Position numbers and translations under genes: made by a program
DNA from: Acidobacteriota bacterium
GTDB taxonomy: Bacteria > Acidobacteriota > Terriglobia > UBA7540
Assembly: GCA_003165615.1 (NCBI GenBank)
Contig: PLWR01000141.1
Coordinates: 1-37,494 of the forward strand
Direction of reading: 5' to 3'
DNA: 37,494 bases
Shown: piece by piece, positions 31,535 to 37,494 of the stretch
Numbering within the stretch: position 1 is the stretch's first letter
Layout of the letters: every line of letters starts with the position of its first letter
Notes under the pieces: generated by a model
Told to the model about the DNA's origin: nothing
Databases searched by the model: none
Seen by the model: the letters and a program-made list of their open reading frames with translations, nothing else

Positions 31535-32519
31535 ATCCAACGCCAGCGAAAGGTCCTTTGTCGAAGGGCTCAACGAAGCTCTGCGCGAGGAGATGCGCCA
31601 CGACCCACTGGTCTTTGTTCTCGGTGAGGATGTCGGCAATATGGGAGGGCTTTTCAATGTCACGAAGGGCCTCCTGGATGAATTCGGGCCGCATCGCGTT
31701 ATCGACACGCCCATCTCGGAGGCGGCGATTGCGGGGGCAGGCGTAGGTTCGGCGTTGGTCGGAGCGAGGCCGGTGATTGAATTTCAGTTTCAGGACTTCA
31801 TGACAATTGCCATGGACCAGATCGTGAACCATGCGGCCAAACTGCGGTATATGAGCGGTGGCATGGTCACAATCCCCCTCGTCATCCGCGCCCCAATCTG
31901 CACGGGCGTAGGACTCGGCGCCCAGCACTCGCAGTCGCTGGAGGCCTGGTTCGTGCATGTTCCGGGACTCAAGGTGGTCATGCCTTCGAATCCTGCGGAC
32001 GCGAAAGGGCTGCTAAAAAGCGCCATTCGAGACAACAATCCGGTCATTTTTCTGGAAAGCAGGATGCTGTATTCAATGACCGGGCCGATTCCGGAAGGCG
32101 AGCATTTGGTGCCACTTGGAACCGCGGCGATCAAGCGCGCGGGAAGCGATATCACCCTTGTCGCTACCGGCCGAACCGTGGGGCTGGCCTTGTCGGCTGC
32201 GGAAAAACTCTCGCCGGAAGGGATCGATGTCGAAGTCATCGATCCGCGAACGCTCAAGCCTCTGGACTCGGCGACCATTCTCCAATCCGTTCGCAAGACG
32301 AATCGCCTCGTGGTAGTCAGCGATGGGTCTCGCACGTGCGGTTATGCCGCGGAACTTATGGCGGGTGTGGTGGAAGAGTGCTTCTATGAACTTGACGCGC
32401 CTCCCCAGCGGGTCTGCACACGGGATGTCCCGATGCCGGTCGCGCCCTCGCTCCAAAGGGCAGTTATGGTTTCGGAAGAGGAAATTATATCGGCGTGCCG
32501 CAGGACTCTGGCTGCGTAG
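31521..32519 (+). CDS. Thiamine-diphosphate-dependent 2-oxoacid/acetoin dehydrogenase E1, beta subunit
   Basis: 332 residues from the ATG at 31521; an in-frame GTG at 31509 is an alternative. Either start lies within the end of the alpha-subunit gene, indicating translational coupling. E1-beta signatures are in order: FVEGLNEALREEMRHDPLVF, LGEDVGNMGG, the RVIDTPISEAAIAGAGVGSA motif, VIEFQFQDFMTIAMDQIVNH, GLGAQHSQSLEAWFVHVPGL, VVMPSNPADAKGLLKSAIRD, and the C-terminal transketolase domain with IDPRTLKPLD. The glutamate of ISEAAIAG activates the ThDP ring bound mainly by the alpha subunit. It forms an alpha2-beta2 heterotetramer. It is followed by a perfect 24-bp palindrome and then a convergent lactonase gene. 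Confidence 0.93.
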   Translation: MSLPKSNASERSFVEGLNEALREEMRHDPLVFVLGEDVGNMGGLFNVTKGLLDEFGPHRVIDTPISEAAIAGAGVGSALVGARPVIEFQFQDFMTIAMDQIVNHAAKLRYMSGGMVTIPLVIRAPICTGVGLGAQHSQSLEAWFVHVPGLKVVMPSNPADAKGLLKSAIRDNNPVIFLESRMLYSMTGPIPEGEHLVPLGTAAIKRAGSDITLVATGRTVGLALSAAEKLSPEGIDVEVIDPRTLKPLDSATILQSVRKTNRLVVVSDGSRTCGYAAELMAGVVEECFYELDAPPQRVCTRDVPMPVAPSLQRAVMVSEEEIISACRRTLAA

Positions 32520-32563
32520 CGGATAAACTCGTACGCGCTGTCAAGGCGCAGGACGGCAGGGTA

Positions 32564-32645
32564 GTGACTCATTTTGAGGTGCCACGGGCGTCCCGCCCGT
32601 GAAGGGACACGGCCAAGATGGCCGTGGCACCTCAAAATGAGTCAC
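32564..32645. repeat. 82-bp palindrome with perfect 24-bp arms between convergent genes
   Basis: GTGACTCATTTTGAGGTGCC (32564-32583, continuing ACGG) is exactly complementary to 32622-32645. The intervening 34 bases contain GGGCG-TCCC-GCCC and GGCCAAGATGGCC, which fold further. It sits in the 163-base space between E1-beta (plus) and the lactonase (minus), where a bidirectional terminator would be expected, but no T-tract follows on either strand. It looks like a member of a repeat family adapted to, or tolerated at, this junction. Confidence 0.85.
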
Positions 32646-32682
32646 CACCGACGACAGCATTGAAGTGTTTTTCGGCAACCTC

Positions 32683-33525
32683 TCAAGCGAGCCGATAAAA
32701 CTCACTGGCGTTTTCGCCCCAAAGCTTGCGTGCCCCTGATTCGGGTAAAGGTCCAAGAGCCTGTTGTAAAGATTCGACGACTTGCTGATAGGTGGCGGCT
32801 AAGGTGCAGACCGGCCAATCACTGCCGAACATCACTCGATCGAGGCCAAAATGATTGACGACATGCTGCACATACGGCCGCAGGTCGTCGGCAGTCCAGG
32901 CGTTCCACCTGGCCTCCGTGGTCATCCCCGACAGCTTGCACCAGATGCCAGGGAGCCGCGACACACGCTCCATTTCCAGTGCCCATTCGTCGAACTCGCG
33001 TTCGGCGATGCGCGGTTTGGCAAGGTGATCCACCACCAGCTTCAAACGCGGGCGCCGCTCACGCAGAATGGGGATGTACTGCAAATGCCGCGTATGGACC
33101 AGAAGGTCATAGGGAATTTCCCGCCGCTCCAATTCGGCAAGTCCCATCAGCACGTCGTCGCGTACCATCCACGCGTCGTCGGTTTCATTCTCAATTTGAT
33201 GCCGAACCCCTTTGAATTTAGGGTGGGCTTGAAGTTTGTCCAACTCCTTTGCCAACTCCTTACTCCGAAGGTCAGCCCACGTGACGACTCCCGCAACGAA
33301 CTCGGCGGCCGACGCCAACTCCAATAACCACCGGGCCTCTTCCGGGGAAGAAATCGCCTGCACGATAACGGTGCGGCCCACCGCCGATTGCGACAGGAGC
33401 GGTTTCAGGTGTTCAGGCAGGAAACTGCGCTTTAACCCATGAAGTTCCTCGGCATTCATCCAGAAATACTGGAAGCGGCCCGGGTCCCAGAAGTGCTGGT
33501 GAGCGTCAACAACCATCGTCTGCAT
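32683..33525 (-). CDS. Amidohydrolase-2 family sugar-acid lactonase (L-fucono/L-rhamnonolactonase-like)
   Basis: 280 residues from the ATG at 33525, which follows AAGGGGCAGGA. Upstream in-frame ATGs up to 33585 would add an atypical 20-residue head. It is a TIM-barrel metal hydrolase: VVDAHQHFWDP (His9 and His11), FVAGVVTWADLRS, KGVRHQIENETDDAWM, YDLLVHTRHL, KLVVDHLAKPRI (His of the fourth strand), GIWCKLSGM, and the terminal VMFGSDWPVC with the catalytic Asp. These are the landmarks of L-fucono-1,5-lactonase and L-rhamnono-1,4-lactonase homologues, which open the lactone made by a sugar dehydrogenase. A fucose-dehydrogenase-like AKR lies 1.1 kb away, supporting that role. A related 2-pyrone-dicarboxylate lactonase activity cannot be excluded. 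It is divergent from the SDR gene. Confidence 0.88.
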   Translation of the reverse strand: MQTMVVDAHQHFWDPGRFQYFWMNAEELHGLKRSFLPEHLKPLLSQSAVGRTVIVQAISSPEEARWLLELASAAEFVAGVVTWADLRSKELAKELDKLQAHPKFKGVRHQIENETDDAWMVRDDVLMGLAELERREIPYDLLVHTRHLQYIPILRERRPRLKLVVDHLAKPRIAEREFDEWALEMERVSRLPGIWCKLSGMTTEARWNAWTADDLRPYVQHVVNHFGLDRVMFGSDWPVCTLAATYQQVVESLQQALGPLPESGARKLWGENASEFYRLA

Positions 33526-33585
33526 ATCCTGCCCCTTCCCTATTGCCATCCCCAGAGCCCGGACCATCTGGGTCCCGGACTCCAT

Positions 33586-33770
33586 AATGGCAATTTACTG
33601 AATCCTTTTCAAGTCGATGGGTATACCTATCGGATATAGATTATACTGTCAAGCGAAAAAATCGTTCTGTTTGCAGGGGTACGGCAAGCCGCACCCCTGC
33701 AAGCAGGGCGGCAGAGCCGTTGGCCGGTTTTTAAGAGTTAGGTGTTACGCAACACGAGAGGGTCTAAATT
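33586..33770. promoter_or_regulatory. Divergent promoter region of lactonase and SDR genes, with GGTATACC palindrome and leader hairpin
   Basis: On the minus strand TTGACA (33652-33647) is a consensus -35 for the lactonase, with a weak -10 (TAGGTA, 33629-33624) at 17 bases. The perfect palindrome GGTATACC (33620-33627) overlaps that -10 and is a candidate operator. On the plus strand TATACT (33642-33647) could be a -10 for the SDR. In the SDR leader, GCAGGGGT-A-CGGC-AA-GCCG-C-ACCCCTGC (33673-33700) is a very stable hairpin with only one mismatch pair. It is about 70 bases before the ATG and has no T-tract. Confidence 0.5.
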
Positions 33771-34589
33771 ATGAAAGACCTGAAAGATAAAGTCGCCATC
33801 GTCACGGGAGGGGCCGGGGGAATAGGGTTTAGTGTTTGCGAAGCCCTCGGCAAGGCTGGCGGCAAAGTAATCATTGCAGACATTTCCGAAAAAAATGGGC
33901 GCGTGGCAGAGCAAAGTCTTCGCCAGGCTGGTTACGTTTGCGAATACGTCAGGTTAGACGTGGCGCACGAGGGTTCGGTCCGGGCGATGGTCGAGGGCGT
34001 TCAGAAGCACCATACCAGGATCGATATCCTTGTCAACAGCTCCGGTGTGCCCGCCAAAGTCATTTCTACGATTCAACTTCCATCGGAAGAATGGATTCGG
34101 GTCCTGACCATCAATCTCTTTGGGGTCTTTCTCTGCTGTCGCGAAGTGGGTGGTGTTATGGCGAAGCAAGGCAGCGGGCGAATTATCAACATGGCTTCTT
34201 TGAACGCCGTAAGCCCTCCAGCACTTACCGCGGCCTACAACGTGTCGAAGGCCGGAGTGGTAAGCTTGACCCAGACATTGGCCATCGAATTGGCTCCCTT
34301 CGGGGTCAATGTCAACGCCATTAGCCCAGGGCCCATCGAGACGGAGTTCAATGAAATCATAATGCCCCAGCGTGCCGCGACCCTGGGGATAACTCGCGGC
34401 CAGATGGTCGAGAAGATTCGCGCATCCATTCCTCTTGGCCGATGGGGCACAACAGCCGACGTGGCAAATGCCGTCCTCTTCCTCTCCTCCAGCCAGAGTG
34501 ATTGGATAACGGGACAAAACCTGATTGTGGCCGGGGGGCTTTCCGGGGTAGCAGCCTCCCCGCCAAAAGAGGTGATTCTGCGGAAATAG
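33771..34589 (+). CDS. Short-chain dehydrogenase/reductase, candidate deoxysugar-acid dehydrogenase
   Basis: 272 residues, preceded by GAGAGGG at 10 bases. Classical SDR: cofactor motif TGGAGGIG (12-19), Asp37 after the second strand (VIIADIS, favouring NAD), LDVAHEGSV, NSSG in place of the usual NNAG (about 89-92), catalytic Ser143 (INMASLNA), Tyr156 and Lys160 (YNVSK), and PGPIETEF after the active site. The C-terminus WITGQNLIVAGGLSG is standard. Lying divergent from a sugar lactonase and convergent with an L-fucose-dehydrogenase-like AKR, it could oxidise 2-keto-3-deoxy-L-fuconate or -rhamnonate at C4, the SDR step of the non-phosphorylative pathway. A gluconate-5-dehydrogenase-type or sugar 1-dehydrogenase role is equally compatible with the sequence. 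Confidence 0.88.
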   Translation: MKDLKDKVAIVTGGAGGIGFSVCEALGKAGGKVIIADISEKNGRVAEQSLRQAGYVCEYVRLDVAHEGSVRAMVEGVQKHHTRIDILVNSSGVPAKVISTIQLPSEEWIRVLTINLFGVFLCCREVGGVMAKQGSGRIINMASLNAVSPPALTAAYNVSKAGVVSLTQTLAIELAPFGVNVNAISPGPIETEFNEIIMPQRAATLGITRGQMVEKIRASIPLGRWGTTADVANAVLFLSSSQSDWITGQNLIVAGGLSGVAASPPKEVILRK

Positions 34590-34652
34590 CGGCGAGTATA
34601 CCTCGCCAAATGGCGGCGTCCCGATAAGTTCGGGATGAATTCCGCCGCCTCC
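34586..34652 (+). repeat. Dispersed hairpin repeat, copy of 7606-7670
   Basis: Same orientation and layout as the earlier copy: ATAGCGGCGAGTATACCTCG, then CCAAATGGCGGCG, CCCGATAAGTTCGGGA, and TTCCGCCGCC. The first bases overlap the stop codon of the SDR gene. The repeat fills the space between the convergent SDR and AKR genes, whose stops are 67 bases apart. CCCGATAAGTTCGGG could work as a hairpin for either direction. Confidence 0.65.
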
Positions 34653-34655
34653 ACA

Positions 34656-35666
34656 TCAAATTGACCCAATTTCATGGGGGACAGGAGCTTCCTCGGGGAG
34701 TAATCGCTGCTTGCGCAGGTCGGTCCAGAATTCGGCTGGGATGGGATGACCCATGAAGCGAAAGTTCTCTTCCACTTCTGCCTCTGTCCTGGCCCCCGGG
34801 ATTATCGAGACCACCGCGGGGTGGCCGAGCGGAAACTGGAGCGCGGCAGCCTGGAGGGGGACGGAATATTCCCTGCAAGTGTCTTCGATTTGCCGCACTT
34901 TCTCCAAGACCTCAGAAGTGGCTGGCACATAGTTGTACATTGCCCCCGCCACGGCGCCCGTGGCCAGGATACCGCTGTTGTACGTGCCCCCCATAATGAC
35001 GCTTACTCCCTTTGCCTGACACAGAGGCAGGGCTTCCTCGAGCGCCGTGTGATCAAGCAGACTGTACCGGCCGGCCAGCAGGATACAGTCAAAGTCTCCC
35101 GCTTGAACAAAACGGATTAACGTCTCATTCACCGTCGTGCCCACGCCCACCGCCCCAATCACCCGCTCCCGACGAAGTTTGTCGAGAGCTACATAGGCGC
35201 CTTTCATTGCCGCCTCGAGATGTTCGGTGGGATCGTGGATGTGCAGAATATCAATGCGGTCCAGGCCGAGCCTGCTGAGGCTTCCCTCGATGGAGCGCAT
35301 GACCGCGTCATAACTAAAGTCGAACGTGGGCTGGAGAGATGGAGCGTTGTCATAGGGGAAAAACATCTCCTGTTTTCCCCCGGGCACTTGGGGTAGTAGT
35401 GCATATCCCACTTTGCTGGCGAGGACGTACGAATCGCGGTTCCACCCTTCCAGTCCGCGCCGATACCGTGACTCACTTTTGCCAGCGCCATAAAGCGGGG
35501 CGGTATCGAAGAAATTTATGCCCAGGCGCAGGGCCCGCTTGACCGTGCTCGTTGCCGTATCTTCCGAGAGATCATGAAAGAGTCCTCCCAGTGCCGCCCC
35601 GCCCATTCCCAGTCTCGTCACTTCTAAACCGGTCTTCCCCAAGGGAGCTTTTGAAAGTGGATTCAT
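34656..35666 (-). CDS. Aldo/keto reductase, L-fucose / D-threo-aldose 1-dehydrogenase-like
   Basis: 336 residues. The catalytic tetrad is visible: Asp54 (NFFDTAP), Tyr59 (LYGAG), Lys85 (LASKVGY) and His144 (LHIHDP). The segments PLYGAGKSESRYRRGLEGW, SYVLASKVGYAL and DFSYDAVMRSIEGSLSRLGL, and the end of the barrel (VSIIPGARTEAEVEENFRFM), are characteristic of the D-threo-aldose (L-fucose) 1-dehydrogenase and pyridoxal 4-dehydrogenase branch. Such enzymes oxidise L-fucose to its lactone with NAD(P). Its ATG overlaps the stop of the LarA-like gene by four bases (ATGA), so the two are translated from one mRNA. The lactonase at 32683 would be the next enzyme. L-rhamnose as a substrate is less expected for this branch but cannot be ruled out. 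Confidence 0.88.
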   Translation of the reverse strand: MNPLSKAPLGKTGLEVTRLGMGGAALGGLFHDLSEDTATSTVKRALRLGINFFDTAPLYGAGKSESRYRRGLEGWNRDSYVLASKVGYALLPQVPGGKQEMFFPYDNAPSLQPTFDFSYDAVMRSIEGSLSRLGLDRIDILHIHDPTEHLEAAMKGAYVALDKLRRERVIGAVGVGTTVNETLIRFVQAGDFDCILLAGRYSLLDHTALEEALPLCQAKGVSVIMGGTYNSGILATGAVAGAMYNYVPATSEVLEKVRQIEDTCREYSVPLQAAALQFPLGHPAVVSIIPGARTEAEVEENFRFMGHPIPAEFWTDLRKQRLLPEEAPVPHEIGSI

Positions 35667-36952
35667 CGTGAGTCCCCGGCAAACGGCAATAGATTTTCGT
35701 GTGGGTCGAATTTCATTTCTTGCGGCTTGTCCAGTACGGTTAAGTCTCCCTTTTCGGCGAGCTGACCGGAATAAGACTCGGCAACTTGCAGAAGTTCGAG
35801 GGAAAGGGTATCTGCAATCCGCACGACCCGCGCGGCACTGGCATCCGATATCCCCAAAGAGGCAAGACCGCCAGTAATGGCTTCCGAGTCAGTTTCAAAA
35901 TATATCGGAATCTTAGCTATCAACGGAGCCATGGATGTCAGGGCATTGACATAAGTTGCTTGCGGGTTCATGGCACGAACCAGACGCGAGGTGGTCAGGT
36001 CAGCCAACCCAATTCCGACAGCGTTGCCATGGGATTCTGCCGTGAGGTCGCGCACAAAGATTCGTTTAATTTTGACAGGTGACAGGGAATTAACGCTGGG
36101 CCCCTGCGAAGTGTAACCGTAGACGCTGCGCCCGATGATGTTGGGGTCCATCCCCGAGCCGCTGATGTTTTTCCCCATCCGGTCGATGATCAGGAAATCA
36201 ATATCGTCAATAGGCAGCCTGGGCATCAACCGCCGGGCTTGCGCGAACAGTTGCTCCTCCTGGACTTCGATCTCTTCCTTGCCCAATGTGACCACATTCG
36301 CCGTTTCATGAAACTGGTCTTCCAGGATCGCGACCGCTCCCAGGATGGGGGTGCGTCGCAGGCTCACACCCGCGACCTTGCGTATGACCTGCTCATGCCC
36401 GCGCAAGGTGAATGCCGTATGGCACGCCCCGGCGCCCATTCGTTTGCCCAGACCGATGGCGATCATCTTTAAAATGCCACTGCCAATGCTTCCGGAAAAG
36501 TCGGTATGCGGTTTGATGCGATTGATCAGCAGGATTCCGTCCGCACTGAGTGCCTCCGAGCTGAAGTACACATCGACCCCATCATCGGTACTCCCCAGGT
36601 GCTTGACTTCCAGAGAGGCCCTTACCGGCGCTCCAATCTTCTCCTCGGTTATTCCGTAGTCGGCGAGAACATCAGCCTGCCCTTCGGGTGTCGCCCCGCC
36701 GTGACTTCCCATGGCGGGAACGATGAAAGGCATCGCTCCCCTCTGTTTGAGCCAATTCACCACCACGGAAACAATCTGCTGCAAATTGGAGATTCCACGA
36801 CTACCCACGGTAACTGCAATCCGTGCTCCCGGCATGATGCGCGCAGTTAATTTCTGAGCGAGCTGGTTTTGCACATTGGCGGGAATATCAAACGGGGCAG
36901 AGTGCGGGAGATTCTGGCGGATTGTGAACATGCGCGGAAAATTGGCGGACAT
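35663..36952 (-). CDS. LarA-family nickel-pincer-nucleotide 2-hydroxyacid racemase/epimerase homologue
   Basis: 429 residues from the ATG at 36952, preceded by GAGGTG. An in-frame GTG at 36964 would add four residues. The N-terminal DUF2088 domain has IAVTVGSRGISN, PAMGSHGGATPEGQ and INRIKPHTDFSGSIGSGILK. By spacing, His84 and His149 match the two catalytic His of lactate racemase, Lys162 the lysine that holds the nickel cofactor, and His178 (GACH) the nickel ligand. The last three share a constant offset. The family racemises or epimerises 2-hydroxy acids (lactate, malate, gluconate and others). It is first in a two-gene operon with the fucose-dehydrogenase-like AKR (ATGA overlap), so its substrate may be a sugar acid or the lactate formed from the deoxysugar. 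The cofactor genes larB, larC and larE are not in the window. Confidence 0.85.
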   Translation of the reverse strand: MSANFPRMFTIRQNLPHSAPFDIPANVQNQLAQKLTARIMPGARIAVTVGSRGISNLQQIVSVVVNWLKQRGAMPFIVPAMGSHGGATPEGQADVLADYGITEEKIGAPVRASLEVKHLGSTDDGVDVYFSSEALSADGILLINRIKPHTDFSGSIGSGILKMIAIGLGKRMGAGACHTAFTLRGHEQVIRKVAGVSLRRTPILGAVAILEDQFHETANVVTLGKEEIEVQEEQLFAQARRLMPRLPIDDIDFLIIDRMGKNISGSGMDPNIIGRSVYGYTSQGPSVNSLSPVKIKRIFVRDLTAESHGNAVGIGLADLTTSRLVRAMNPQATYVNALTSMAPLIAKIPIYFETDSEAITGGLASLGISDASAARVVRIADTLSLELLQVAESYSGQLAEKGDLTVLDKPQEMKFDPHENLLPFAGDSR

Positions 36953-37420
36953 TGGACACCTCACACCTCATGGGTTGTTTTGACGCCTGCGCAAGATGAG
37001 GTTGCAAAGCCTGAATCAGCAACGTGGCACACAGCCTCGCACTGGGCAGATATAACTCCTGACTCCCTGGCCTTCAATGCTGTGGCGTATTTCCTACTCA
37101 CGAACTGCCGCAAGGGCCGAGCCAAAGTCCTGAGCTGCACGATACTATCGCATATCAATATCCGGCGCAAACGCGAACCGGCAGTTTCATTTATGGCAGA
37201 TGAATGCGTGAGCCCCGGACAACGGAAGGCGCGCAGAAGGATTTGACAAATGCGACGCTGCCATATTACATAGTTTCCCTGATTCCGGGCTGTTATTTGA
37301 CACATTGGTCCTGCTTCACATGCAACGGGATTTGGGTCCGGACCTGATCCGTTGGGAGATCCCCCGGCTCTGCCGGGGAGGCAGTCGCAGTTTGACAGTT
37401 CCGGAATGAGGGCCGGGCAC
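36953..37420. other. Upstream region of the LarA-AKR operon, no gene recognised
   Basis: About 470 bases. TTGACA occurs at 37243-37248 and again at about 37295 on the plus strand, but no plus-strand gene follows inside the window. On the minus strand TTATAT near 37051-37056 is a possible -10 for the LarA-like gene without a good -35. A 153-codon minus-strand frame covers the region but has no ribosome binding site, many Cys/Arg codons and no recognisable motif. Confidence 0.35.
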
Positions 37421-37494
37421 AAGACCCCTCACCCGGCGGCGCATGGCCGCCACCCTCTCCCCACGGGAGAGGGTGGGGAATCCCTCTCCTTCTC
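37421..37494. repeat. Partial 'ccctcaccc..ccctctcccc' repeat at the window edge
   Basis: CCCCTCACCCGGCGGCGCAT, then GGCCGCCACCCTCTCCCCAC and GGGAGAGGGTGGGGA, resembles the right half of copies A and B (ACCCCCTCACCC...GCCACCCTCTCCCC). CACCCTCTCCC and GGGAGAGGGTG form a perfect hairpin. The element continues beyond the window. Confidence 0.6.

Noticed and set aside
36961..37422. 153-codon minus-strand frame upstream of the LarA-like gene
   Set aside because: There is no ribosome binding site, no recognisable motif, and Cys/Arg-rich composition; it is probably non-coding promoter DNA.

Overview
The window looks like a chromosomal segment of a soil Acidobacteriota-type bacterium (inference). The grounds are moderate-to-high GC, many exported glycosidases, a FecR/aromatic-rich surface protein, and intergenic spaces crowded with palindromic repeats of the 'gccgacct..aggtcggc' and 'ccctcaccc..ccctctcccc' kinds. 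No phage, plasmid, rRNA, tRNA or CRISPR feature was seen.

Layout. 1-475 is the start of trmFO (minus strand, cut by the window edge). 781-1124 is a small membrane-protein gene whose 3' end is replaced by a 177-bp element with inverted ends. 1353-3002 is a FecR-domain surface protein. 3549-7516 is a minus-strand YtrA-type operon (GntR regulator, ABC ATPase, ABC permease) with a clear promoter/operator, and both of its internal gaps hold copies of the same inverted-repeat element. 7887-9524 is a secreted GH28 enzyme. 9652-10295 holds a PIN-toxin remnant beside an intact mazEF module. 10382-12727 is a secreted GH38/DUF5054-like protein. 13091-16997 carries an exported TPR protein and an M1 aminopeptidase. 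17066-17514 is a 449-bp nested palindromic element. 17585-25150 carries two paralogous GH78-type rhamnosidases of equal length around a sulfatase-like protein with a golvesin-type C-terminal domain. 25162-27194 has a DksA/TraR-like protein, a fragment of a GntR regulator and an atypical M24 peptidase homologue. 27581-30154 is a Tat-exported putative glycosidase. 30539-36952 is a metabolic block: E1 alpha and beta of a thiamine-diphosphate 2-oxoacid dehydrogenase, an amidohydrolase-2 sugar lactonase, an SDR, an L-fucose-dehydrogenase-like AKR and a LarA-family protein.

How the genes may work together (inference). The exported enzymes (GH28, GH38-like, two GH78, sulfatase-like, putative six-hairpin enzyme) suggest breakdown of rhamnose-containing, possibly pectic, polysaccharide. 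The 30.5-37 kb block contains the enzyme types of the non-phosphorylative route for 6-deoxysugars: aldose dehydrogenase, lactonase, an SDR able to oxidise the 2-keto-3-deoxy acid, then 2-oxoacid dehydrogenase E1 and a hydroxyacid racemase/epimerase for end products. The sugar-acid dehydratase and the terminal hydrolase or aldolase are not in the window.

Start sites were moved inward for many genes because a ribosome binding site plus signal peptide was visible further in. Several of the upstream extensions that were dropped consist of translated palindromic repeat DNA.
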